From assembly GCF_010093025.1 (NCBI RefSeq), contig NZ_CP048114.1, forward strand, positions 2,170,001 to 2,234,000: a stretch of DNA of 64,000 nt. The letters are read 5' to 3'. The position numbers were made by a program, and so were the translations under genes. The notes under the pieces were generated by a model that did no database searches, was not told the origin of the DNA, and was given only the letters and a program-made list of their open reading frames with translations. Positions 45,299-53,195 of this stretch are shown piece after piece. Numbering within the stretch: position 1 is the first letter of the stretch; each line of letters opens with the position of its first letter. This stretch comes from Edaphobacter sp. 12200R-103. GTDB taxonomy: Bacteria > Acidobacteriota > Terriglobia > Terriglobales > Acidobacteriaceae.

Positions 45299-46432
45299 AT
45301 GTCCACTGTCGCTGCACCTAAAGGCCTGGAAGGCATTGTAGCCACCAACTCATCCATCTGCTGGATCGATGGAGACGCCGGGGTGCTGTCGTACCGTGGC
45401 ATCGATATTCACGAGCTTGCGCAGCGCTCCACCTTTGAGGAAACCGCTTACCTGCTGTGGTTTGGCAAGCTGCCGACGGCAGCGGAGCTGGCTGATTTCT
45501 CGAAAAAATTGAGCGAGGCCCGCAAGCTCGATCCCAAGATCATCGATCTGCTCCGCAGCGTTCCAACCTCGGCATCGTCCATGCAGGTGCTCCGTACGGC
45601 CGTCTCGCTGTTGAGCATCTATGATGCCGACGAGGCCGATAACTCCCACGAGGCCAACGTGCGGAAGTCTTACCGGATCACCTCCCAGATCGCAATGATC
45701 GTGGCGATCTACGATCGCATCCGCAAGGGCAAGAATATCGTCGAGGCCGACCCGTCGCTTTCGCATGCAGCAAACTTCCTCTGGATGCTAAGCGGCGAGA
45801 AGCCATCGGAGACCGCAACCCGGACCTTCGATATAGCACTGATCCTGCATGCGGATCACGAACTGAACGCCAGCACTTTCGCTGCCCGCGTGATCGCCGC
45901 CACTCTTGCCGATATTCATTCTGCCATCACGGGCGCCATCGGCGCTCTGAAGGGTCCGCTCCATGGAGGAGCAAACGAGGCGACAATGCGTCTTCTCTAC
46001 GCCATTGACCAGGCCGGTGAAGACCCTGTCGAGCACGTGCGAAAGATGTTTGCCGAGAAGAAGAAGATCTCCGGCTTCGGTCACCGTGTCTATCACACGG
46101 AAGATCCCCGCGCGACCCATCTGCGCCGCATGTCTGAGGAGCTGAGCAAGTCTTCGGGCAACATGAAGTGGTTCGAGATGTCCCGCAAGATCGAGCAGTT
46201 CGTTAAGAAGGAGAAGAAGCTGAACGCCAACGTCGACTTCTACTCCGCCTCTACGTATACCCTGCTGGGCATCGACATCGACCTGTTTACCCCCATCTTT
46301 GCCGTGAGCCGCATCGCAGGCTGGGCAGCTCACGTAATTGAGCAGCACGACGACAATCGCCTGATTCGTCCTCGCGCAGACTACGTCGGCCCGGCTTATC
46401 CGACGCCATACACTCCCATCGACAATCGCTAG
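45299..46432 (+). CDS. gltA: Citrate synthase (type II, short form)
   Basis: The enzyme condenses acetyl-CoA with oxaloacetate to start the TCA cycle. The 377-residue protein has the conserved HADHELNAS (His187), the catalytic His222 in GPLHGGANE, His262 in GFGHRVY and Asp313 in VDFYSAS. The C-terminal NRLIRPRADYVGP is typical. The length fits the short dimeric class rather than the hexameric NADH-regulated E. coli enzyme; 2-methylcitrate synthase activity cannot be excluded. A GGGGGAG site precedes the start, and a terminator follows, so it is monocistronic. Confidence 0.94.
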   Translation: MSTVAAPKGLEGIVATNSSICWIDGDAGVLSYRGIDIHELAQRSTFEETAYLLWFGKLPTAAELADFSKKLSEARKLDPKIIDLLRSVPTSASSMQVLRTAVSLLSIYDADEADNSHEANVRKSYRITSQIAMIVAIYDRIRKGKNIVEADPSLSHAANFLWMLSGEKPSETATRTFDIALILHADHELNASTFAARVIAATLADIHSAITGAIGALKGPLHGGANEATMRLLYAIDQAGEDPVEHVRKMFAEKKKISGFGHRVYHTEDPRATHLRRMSEELSKSSGNMKWFEMSRKIEQFVKKEKKLNANVDFYSASTYTLLGIDIDLFTPIFAVSRIAGWAAHVIEQHDDNRLIRPRADYVGPAYPTPYTPIDNR

Positions 46433-46458
46433 TTAGATCGGGGGAACAGAACGAAGCA

Positions 46459-46481
46459 AAGCGCGCCACCTCGGCGCGCTT
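46459..46481 (+). terminator. Terminator between gltA and the DinB-like gene
   Basis: AAGCGCGCC and GGCGCGCTT form a 9-bp stem around ACCTC, followed by CTTCTTTTCC. It lies between two convergent genes, and is better placed for gltA. Confidence 0.75.
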
Positions 46482-46496
46482 CTTCTTTTCCAGGAT

Positions 46497-47102
46497 CTAC
46501 TTCTTCGCACTAGCCGGCGGAATGATGCCGTTCATACGCAGATATTCCGCCAGTTGGCCATAGTGGTCGAAACCATGCGCGATAACGCCTGCCGCCAGGC
46601 TCGCCCGAGTCTGGTCTCCGCGAACCCCTTGGAACGCGTTTTCCGCAGTGAGGGTTCCAATGGCCTGATGAGTGAAAGCAAAGGACTTCTCCAACGCCGC
46701 GATAATCTGATCCTTGTCGGTTAGACTTCCAATCGCCTTCACGTTCACGTCCGGCTTCAGGCCACTCAGCATCCCTCCATAAAAGTAATTGGCCTGCGCG
46801 ACATGAGCGACCATCTGGCCGAAGTTGCGGACTCCCTTGTTATCGGGCGACAAATAATCCGTCTTCTGGCTGGGAGCAAAGATTGCGGCACTCGGAGCGA
46901 AGCTGTATTTGTCGGCGGGCATCGCCTTCGCCAGACCCATGAACTGGGCTTCGAGGGCCGACAGCGCTGCATCGAATGACTTCGACGGCTCCACGGTGGC
47001 TACAGACTCCGTCTTCGGAGTCATTGCTCCAGGCTGCTGAGCCCACGCACCTACGGCACAACCGAAGGCCAACGTTCCTATCATCATGATTCGCTTACAC
47101 AT
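46497..47102 (-). CDS. Secreted DinB-like four-helix protein
   Basis: The 201-residue product has a signal peptide (about 1-21, MIGTLAFGCAVGAWA before QQ), then a DinB/DUF664-like helical bundle. Conserved His residues for metal are in GQMVAHVAQANYF and VIAHGFDHYGQLAEYLRMNG. Members of this family include bacillithiol and mycothiol transferases that work in the cytosol; this one is exported and its thiol partner is unknown. The start has an AAGGAG site. It is convergent with gltA, sharing the terminator. Confidence 0.8.
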   Translation of the reverse strand: MCKRIMMIGTLAFGCAVGAWAQQPGAMTPKTESVATVEPSKSFDAALSALEAQFMGLAKAMPADKYSFAPSAAIFAPSQKTDYLSPDNKGVRNFGQMVAHVAQANYFYGGMLSGLKPDVNVKAIGSLTDKDQIIAALEKSFAFTHQAIGTLTAENAFQGVRGDQTRASLAAGVIAHGFDHYGQLAEYLRMNGIIPPASAKK

Positions 47103-47201
47103 TGTCGTTTCTCCTTGCCGATATGCGGTCGTTCGCCGCAGTGGCCGCGCTCAGGCTACCAGAACCTGCATGGCGTTCCCCACGGCATTCATCCCAAAGA
47201 C

Positions 47202-47217
47202 AGGGCAATTATGCCCT
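47202..47217. promoter_or_regulatory. Candidate operator upstream of cysteine desulfurase
   Basis: AGGGCA-ATTA-TGCCCT is a 6-bp inverted repeat with a 4-base spacer, ending 17 bases before the ATG at 47235. A TAAAAT sequence follows at 47223-47228. It does not match the IscR site I know. Confidence 0.4.
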
Positions 47218-47234
47218 ACGCGTAAAATAAAGAG

Positions 47235-48419
47235 ATGCAGCGAATCTACATGGACGCGAACGCCACCACGCCGCTTCTACCTGAAGTCTTTGAGGCGATG
47301 CGCCCGTTTTACCTTGAGCACTACGGCAATGCCAGCTCCATCCACCAGCAGGGGCAGCAGGCACGCGCCGCCGTGGATCGCGCAAGAGAGTCCGTTGCCG
47401 GCCTGCTGCATTGCCGCCCCGCGGAGATTGTCTTCACCTCGGGCGGCACCGAGAGCGACAACCTGGCGCTCTTCGGAGTACTTTCCCCCGGCGACCATCT
47501 GATCACCACATCGATCGAGCACCACGCCGTCCTCCATGCAGCGCAGTCCCTGCAGTCGCGCGGGGTCGAGGTCACCATCCTGCCTGTAACTCCGTCAGGA
47601 ATCGTTGAGCCTGCGACTCTGCTGGCTGCCCTGAAGCCAAACACCCGCCTGGTCAGCATCATGTACGCCAACAACGAGACCGGCGTCATCCAGCCCATCG
47701 ACGCCCTGGCAGGCATTGCCCACGCCGGCGGCGCCCTCTTCCACACCGATGCCGTGCAGGCCGCGGGCAAGCTACCGCTGGACGTCAGCCCTCATGGTTT
47801 TTTGAAAGACGTCGACCTTCTGACGATCTCCGGACACAAGATTCATGCACCCAAGGGCATGGGAGCGCTCTATGTACGTCGCAGCGTTCAGCTCTCCCCC
47901 ATCTTTCACGGAGGCTCACACGAACGTCAGCGCCGCGCCGGAACTGAGAATGTGCCCGGCATCGTCGGACTTGGCAAAGCTGCCGCAATGGCAAGCGAAT
48001 GGCTGAAGACTGACGCTCCAGCCAAGCTGGCCGCGCTGCGTGATCGTCTGGAGCAGACCATCCTCGCCCAGGTCGAAGAGACCGGCGTCAACAGTGCGGG
48101 TGCAGCCCGCGTCGCGAACACGACCAATATCTACTTTGATCATGTCGAGGCCGAGGCCCTGCTGATCGCACTGGATCTCAAGGGGCTATCCGTCAGCGGA
48201 GGCAGCGCCTGCCAGTCCGGCGCCAGCGAGCCCTCGCACGTGCTGACAGCGATGGGACTCTCCGCAAACCGTGCTCGTGCCAGCCTCCGTTTCTCCCTCT
48301 CCAAGCTGACCACCGAGGCCGAGGTCGACGAGGCCCTGAAACTGATCCCTGAGGCCGTCGCCCATCTCCGCAGGCTCTCGCCTGTGCAGGCCAGCAGAAC
48401 AGTCACAGTCCCGGCCTAA
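47235..48419 (+). CDS. Cysteine desulfurase (NifS/IscS type)
   Basis: The PLP enzyme takes sulfur from cysteine for Fe-S clusters or tRNA thiolation. The 394-residue protein begins RIYMDANATTPLLPEV and has FTSGGTESDNLALFG, and NNETGVIQPI. Lys202 in SGHKIHAPKG should bind PLP, and Cys326 in GSACQSGASEPSHVL is the persulfide carrier. The mobile-loop form and start resemble IscS/NifS class I. The gene lies alone; no iscU, mnmA or other partner is adjacent. A palindrome upstream could be regulatory. Confidence 0.93.
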   Translation: MQRIYMDANATTPLLPEVFEAMRPFYLEHYGNASSIHQQGQQARAAVDRARESVAGLLHCRPAEIVFTSGGTESDNLALFGVLSPGDHLITTSIEHHAVLHAAQSLQSRGVEVTILPVTPSGIVEPATLLAALKPNTRLVSIMYANNETGVIQPIDALAGIAHAGGALFHTDAVQAAGKLPLDVSPHGFLKDVDLLTISGHKIHAPKGMGALYVRRSVQLSPIFHGGSHERQRRAGTENVPGIVGLGKAAAMASEWLKTDAPAKLAALRDRLEQTILAQVEETGVNSAGAARVANTTNIYFDHVEAEALLIALDLKGLSVSGGSACQSGASEPSHVLTAMGLSANRARASLRFSLSKLTTEAEVDEALKLIPEAVAHLRRLSPVQASRTVTVPA

Positions 48420-48429
48420 AACCGGCCTT

Positions 48430-50298
48430 CTACAGGTACCAGGGAATGTTGACGACGACAATCCGCTGGTTTCCCTTGAGAAGTAAAAACAGCTTCAGTA
48501 ATTGCACACGCTGATTGTGCAGGGCATTCTCCCACCAGTGGCGCACCACCAGCTCCGGCAGCAGCACGGCGATCTTCCGTCCGGGATTCGCCTGCTCCAG
48601 CTCGAGGATGTAGTCCATCAGAGGGTTGACGATGAACCTGTAGGTCGACGGAATCGTAACCAGCTCCGGAACCTTCAGGCCCTCTTTCTGGATGGGGATA
48701 ATGATCTTTTCGTCCCACTCCTCTTCGAGGCCCATCGGCTCATCGTCGGAATGCACATGAACCACCTTGAGTTCCTTCGACATCAGCAGGCCAAAGCGAA
48801 GTGCTTTTTCTGCGATCCTGTCCCAGCGAGCCATCGGAATCACCACCAGAGGCTCCTGAAGATTGATCAGGCTCAGCGGCGTCATGTCCTTCATCTCGCG
48901 CTTTACGCGAGTATAGTGCCGCTTCACCACCAGCATGATCGCTATCAGCACGGGAACCAGCAGAGCCGTTACCCATGCTCCCGCCATGAACTTCGCGACC
49001 AGCACGACAATCAGGGTCAGCCCGGTAGCAATGGCGCCAAACCCGTTTACGAACATGTGCCACATCCGGCCCGGATGCTTCTCTGCCCTGAGCCAGTGGA
49101 CCACCATGCCAGCCTGTGACAGCGTAAACGCCATAAACGCTCCGATGGCGTAAAGCGGAATCAGGCGATCTGTAACGCCGCCAAAGAGAATAAGGATGAC
49201 AGCGGTAAAGCCGGTAAGCGCGTAGATGCCGTGGGAGTACAGCAGCCGACGACCGCGCATGGTGAAGACGTGCGGCAGATAATCGTGGACCGCGATGGCC
49301 CGAGCGAGGCGCGGGAAATCGGCAAAGGCGGTGTTGGCGCTCAACGAAAGAGCTAGCAGCACGCTGCCCATGGTGACGTAATAGAACCAGCCTCTGCCGA
49401 AGACTGCCGTCGTCAGGATGCTCAAGACGCTCTGGTAGTTATGTGCATCCGGCTCCATCGCAGTGACTCCGTATGCCTTCGAGAGCCATGCAATCCCGAA
49501 GAGAAGGACGATAAGAGTACCAACGATGATAGAAAGCGTCATCCTGGCCTTCTTTGGACGAGGCTCCTCAAAGGCCATCACGCCGTTAGAGACCGCTTCC
49601 ACGCCGGTCATCGCCGCGCAACCGCTGGCAAAGGTCTTCATCAGCAGCCAGATCCCCAGATACTTGACGGTCTGCACGGCAGGCGGAGGAGGCGCTACAC
49701 GAGGGATTGGGTGACCTCCACTGGCATAGACATCGACGACGCCTGCCACAATCACCGCCAGCAGCGATCCGACGAACAGGAACGTGGGGATGATGAATGC
49801 CGCACCCGTATCCTTTACGCCGCGAAGATTGACGACGGCAAGAATAACTAGGATCACAAGACAGATGGACAGCCTGTGATGATGGAGCTCCGGGACCGCT
49901 GACGTCAGGGCGGTGACGCCCGCCGAGATACCGACGGCAGCAGTCAGGATGTAGTCGATCATCAGGGCCGCTGCGGCCAGAAGTCCCGCACCTTCGCCCA
50001 GATTCTCCGTCGCCACGGTGTACGATCCACCGCCACCGGGATAAGCTTCAATCGTCTGACGATAGCTGAAGAAGACGATGACCAGGAGGATAAGGATGGC
50101 AGAGATCACTGGAACGATGTGATTGACCCCTGCGACTCCCATTGGGATCAGAAGCGTCATCGCAGCCTCTGGTCCGTAGGCCGCGCTGGTAAGGGCATCG
50201 AGCCCGAAGATTGGAATTCCCGCTGCGACCCCTATGTGCTCGGCGCGCTCGTCACTAGAGGCAAGCGGCCGCCCAAAAAGTACATCCGTAAATGACAT
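48430..50298 (-). CDS. kimA: KimA-like potassium importer (APC superfamily with C-terminal USP-like domain)
   Basis: The 622-residue protein has about 12 membrane helices and matches KimA (YdaO) of Bacillus from memory in order. Matching segments are LDALTSAAYGPE, YPGGGGSYTVATENLGE, MIDYILTAAVGISAGVTALT, MKTFASGCAAMTGVEAVSNG and PLYAIGAFMAFTLSQAGM. The cytosolic tail from about 480 resembles a universal-stress fold (PLVVIPMARWDR, VTIPSTYRFIVNPLMDYI), which in KimA gates potassium uptake. High-affinity K+ import is therefore likely. The ATG at 50298 is chosen; a TTG at 50337 would add 13 residues. It is divergent from a glutathione peroxidase and convergent with the cysteine desulfurase. Confidence 0.75.
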   Translation of the reverse strand: MSFTDVLFGRPLASSDERAEHIGVAAGIPIFGLDALTSAAYGPEAAMTLLIPMGVAGVNHIVPVISAILILLVIVFFSYRQTIEAYPGGGGSYTVATENLGEGAGLLAAAALMIDYILTAAVGISAGVTALTSAVPELHHHRLSICLVILVILAVVNLRGVKDTGAAFIIPTFLFVGSLLAVIVAGVVDVYASGGHPIPRVAPPPPAVQTVKYLGIWLLMKTFASGCAAMTGVEAVSNGVMAFEEPRPKKARMTLSIIVGTLIVLLFGIAWLSKAYGVTAMEPDAHNYQSVLSILTTAVFGRGWFYYVTMGSVLLALSLSANTAFADFPRLARAIAVHDYLPHVFTMRGRRLLYSHGIYALTGFTAVILILFGGVTDRLIPLYAIGAFMAFTLSQAGMVVHWLRAEKHPGRMWHMFVNGFGAIATGLTLIVVLVAKFMAGAWVTALLVPVLIAIMLVVKRHYTRVKREMKDMTPLSLINLQEPLVVIPMARWDRIAEKALRFGLLMSKELKVVHVHSDDEPMGLEEEWDEKIIIPIQKEGLKVPELVTIPSTYRFIVNPLMDYILELEQANPGRKIAVLLPELVVRHWWENALHNQRVQLLKLFLLLKGNQRIVVVNIPWYL

Positions 50299-50370
50299 GG
50301 CCGTATTCGATACTACCGTGCCGGGTCGCCAAGACAATCAACTTTTATCAAGGGATACACTGGAGGGACT

Positions 50371-50937
50371 ATGACGAATCTCTACGAAATTCCGGTTAAA
50401 CGCATCTCTGGCGAGGGAACCTCCCTGGGCGAATATCGTGGCAAGGTCCTTCTCATCGTGAATGTAGCGTCACAGTGCGGTCTGACGCCGCAGTACGAAG
50501 CACTTGAAAAGCTATCTTCCCGCTTCAAGGATGCCGGATTGGTAGTCTGCGGCTTTCCGGCCAATGACTTCGGCGCGCAGGAGCCCGGCAGTAACGAAGA
50601 GATCGCTTCCTTCTGCAGGACCAACTACTCGGTCGACTTCCCTATGTTTGCGAAGATCGCCGTGACCGGACCTGACACTCACCCTCTTTACCAGGCGCTT
50701 ATCCAGGCGCAACCGCAGGCTGCCGGGGAGACTCGCTCCGGATTCCGCGAACGCCTGAATGGCTTCCTGAGCGAAAAACAGAACGGCGCAACAACGAATC
50801 CTGATCCTGGAATCCTTTGGAACTTCGAAAAATTTCTCGTCGATCGCCACGGAAATGCAGTGGAACGTTTCTCCCCTGAGATCGTTCCCGATGACGTTCG
50901 CGTAATAGCCGCGATCGAAGCTGCTTTGAAAAATTAG
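50371..50937 (+). CDS. Glutathione peroxidase-family protein (thiol peroxidase)
   Basis: The 188-residue thioredoxin-fold enzyme has the GPx signature NVASQCGLTPQYEALEKL, with Cys36 replacing selenocysteine. FPANDFGAQEPGSNEEIASF follows, and the third motif is WNFEKFLVDRHGNAVERFSP. Gln and Trp of the catalytic tetrad are present in FPANDF-GAQ and WNFEKF. The resolving partner is probably thioredoxin, as in most bacterial members. It should reduce peroxides in the cytosol. GGAGGGACT precedes the start. Confidence 0.93.
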   Translation: MTNLYEIPVKRISGEGTSLGEYRGKVLLIVNVASQCGLTPQYEALEKLSSRFKDAGLVVCGFPANDFGAQEPGSNEEIASFCRTNYSVDFPMFAKIAVTGPDTHPLYQALIQAQPQAAGETRSGFRERLNGFLSEKQNGATTNPDPGILWNFEKFLVDRHGNAVERFSPEIVPDDVRVIAAIEAALKN

Positions 50938-50973
50938 GCAGTGTTATCAAACTCATGCTGCCTGTCGAGCGAA

Positions 50974-51000
50974 GCCTCTCACGGCTTTACCGTGAGAGGC
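50974..51000. repeat. Perfect 11-bp hairpin in a dispersed-repeat remnant
   Basis: GCCTCTCACGG and CCGTGAGAGGC flank CTTTA. The preceding GTCGAGCGAA and the later GGAATGAC near 51093 give it the ends of the dispersed family. It lies between a glutathione peroxidase and an M61 peptidase. Confidence 0.65.
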
Positions 51001-51223
51001 GCAGTGGAGAAATCTGCTTCTCTGCCCGAAGGCCGTGGCAGCACCGGGAGAACAGCGGATTCCTCCACTCCGCCCTCAAGCGCTCCGATCGGAATGACAA
51101 CTCTTTCAGAACAGAAAAACTCAAAGATGAATATGTCGATACACACACCCTAGAATGTCGGTTTGCTGCTACTCAATGTCAGGTCTCTCACTCTCAACTC
51201 TCGCTCGCAGGATTAATTTGTTC

Positions 51224-53116
51224 ATGTCCATCCGCATCGTTCTGCTCTCCTCAGCCCTGCTGGTTACCGGCACAGTCCTGGCGCAGAAGGCCCCTGTCCG
51301 AATCACCGCCGATCTCTCTGATGCTCCACGAAAGATCTATCATGCAGAGATCGATATCCCGGTAACCTCCGGAGTCGTTTCACTCACGACTCCGGAGTGG
51401 ATTCCGGGAAACCACAGGCCCACTGGACCAGCCAGCGATATTACCGGCGTGGTGTTTACGGCCAATGGAAAGCCGCTTGCGTGGCGACGAGACGACGAGG
51501 ACCTCTACCAGTTTCACGTCACTGTTCCATCGGGTGTAAAGGAGATTCACGCGCATCTGGACTGCATCGTGACCTCGCGCGTGAGCCAGAAGCTGGCGGT
51601 GGTCGAGTGGGAGAAGCTTCTTCTCTATCCGGCAAATACTCCCACCAGGGATATTCCCATTCAGCCGTCAGTAAAGGTTCCGAAAGCCTGGGGGATCGGG
51701 ACGGCTCTTACTCCAACCAGCCACTACGATCCTCAACATCCCACTGGCGGAACCACGCACTATGCCGTAACCACCGTCGAGCAACTGGAAGACTCGCCCG
51801 TCATCGCCGGGCAATATTTCCATGAATTCGCTCTCGCTCCAGAGATCACGCCAAAACACTACATCGACGTGGTCTCTGATCGACCCGAAGATTCCAATCT
51901 GCGTCCGGAGCTGCTCGCGGAGCTGAACAACCTTGTACGTGAAGCATCGGCTGCCTATGGCTCCCATCACTACAACGTCTATCACTTCCTGCTGACTCTC
52001 TCTGACGTCGCAGGAGGAGAGGGGCTGGAACACGGGCAGTCCTCCGACAACGGGGTGAATGAGAAGGCTTTTTCTGATAACGCTCATCAGCTCGCCGATG
52101 CCGACCTGCTGGCCCATGAGTTCACGCACTCCTGGAACGGGAAGTATCGTCGTCCCTTCAACCTTTACCAGGACACCTTCGCCAAGATGCAACAGGGATC
52201 TCTGATGTGGGTCTATGAAGGGTTGACGCAGTACATGGGCAATGTGCTCGCTGCCCGCGCCGGCTTGAAGTCGCAGGCAGAATATCGCGACCTGCTCGCG
52301 ATGTCCGCGGCAAATCTTGAGTACAAACCAGGACGCCAGTGGCGGCCGACGGAAGATACCGCCATCGCTGCCAGCATCCTTCGCGGAGGCAATCCGGCGT
52401 GGTCTAACTGGCGCCGCGGCCAGGACTATTACCAGGAAGGCGAACTCTTCTGGCTCGACGCCGATACCCTCATCCGCAAGCAGACCAACAACAGCAAGTC
52501 GCTGACGGACTTCTTCCACATCTTCCTTGCCAAGGGCGGCAATACCGGCCCGCTCATCGTTCCTTACAACCGTGACGAACTCATTCACGATCTCAACCAG
52601 GTCCTTCCCTACGACTGGGCTGCTTTCATCCATCAGCGCATCGACAACATCAATCCCCACGCGGATCTCGACGGAATCGAACGGGGTGGATACAAGCTGG
52701 TATTCACCGACAAGCCCAACGCCTCCGAACACACCATGGCAACCGCAGGAGGAAGACGCGGCAGCGGAATCAACGTCTGGTATTCGCTTGGGCTACGCCT
52801 CACGAACGATGGGACCATACTGGACGTTCGCTGGGGAGGCCCGGCAGACAGGGCCAATCTCGCTCCGGGGCAGAAAATCATGGCAATCGACGGAAATATC
52901 TTCTCCACCGATGCCGTGAAGGATGCTCTGAGGGATGCGAAAGGCAGCTCCCAACCCATCCACCTCATCCTGCAGGCCGATACCTTCGTCTCGACTGCAG
53001 AGATCAATTATCACGATGGCGAGCGCTACCCGGTGCTGGAACGCATCAACGGGACACCTTCCTATCTGGACGACATCACCAATCCACTCACGAAGCAGGA
53101 GAAGGCTTCGAAATAG
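51224..53116 (+). CDS. Secreted M61-family peptidase with PDZ domain
   Basis: The 630-residue protein has a signal peptide (MSIRIVLLSSALLVTGTVLAQ). An N-terminal beta domain comes next (TTPEWIPGNHRP), then the zinc peptidase core with HEFTHSWNGKYRRP (His298, Glu299 and His302) and WVYEGLTQYMG. A PDZ-like C-terminus includes DVRWGGPADRANLAPGQKI. This fits the M61 glycyl aminopeptidase family, often found with broad exported peptidase roles. The ATG at 51224 is the start of the signal peptide; a longer frame from 51155 would place 23 polar residues before it. Confidence 0.93.
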   Translation: MSIRIVLLSSALLVTGTVLAQKAPVRITADLSDAPRKIYHAEIDIPVTSGVVSLTTPEWIPGNHRPTGPASDITGVVFTANGKPLAWRRDDEDLYQFHVTVPSGVKEIHAHLDCIVTSRVSQKLAVVEWEKLLLYPANTPTRDIPIQPSVKVPKAWGIGTALTPTSHYDPQHPTGGTTHYAVTTVEQLEDSPVIAGQYFHEFALAPEITPKHYIDVVSDRPEDSNLRPELLAELNNLVREASAAYGSHHYNVYHFLLTLSDVAGGEGLEHGQSSDNGVNEKAFSDNAHQLADADLLAHEFTHSWNGKYRRPFNLYQDTFAKMQQGSLMWVYEGLTQYMGNVLAARAGLKSQAEYRDLLAMSAANLEYKPGRQWRPTEDTAIAASILRGGNPAWSNWRRGQDYYQEGELFWLDADTLIRKQTNNSKSLTDFFHIFLAKGGNTGPLIVPYNRDELIHDLNQVLPYDWAAFIHQRIDNINPHADLDGIERGGYKLVFTDKPNASEHTMATAGGRRGSGINVWYSLGLRLTNDGTILDVRWGGPADRANLAPGQKIMAIDGNIFSTDAVKDALRDAKGSSQPIHLILQADTFVSTAEINYHDGERYPVLERINGTPSYLDDITNPLTKQEKASK

Positions 53117-53130
53117 AAGGCATCCAGCAC

Positions 53131-53176
53131 GACAAAAAGGAGAACGCCTCTTCGAAGAGGCGTTCTCCTTTTTGTC
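53131..53176. terminator. Bidirectional terminator with 20-bp stem
   Basis: GACAAAAAGGAGAACGCCTC (53131-53150) pairs perfectly with 53157-53176 around TTCGAA. U-runs fall inside both stem ends, so it can serve the plus-strand peptidase and the minus-strand alpha-galactosidase-like gene, 14 and 19 bases away. Confidence 0.92.
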
Positions 53177-53195
53177 TTAATAGTTCTGAAGAAAA

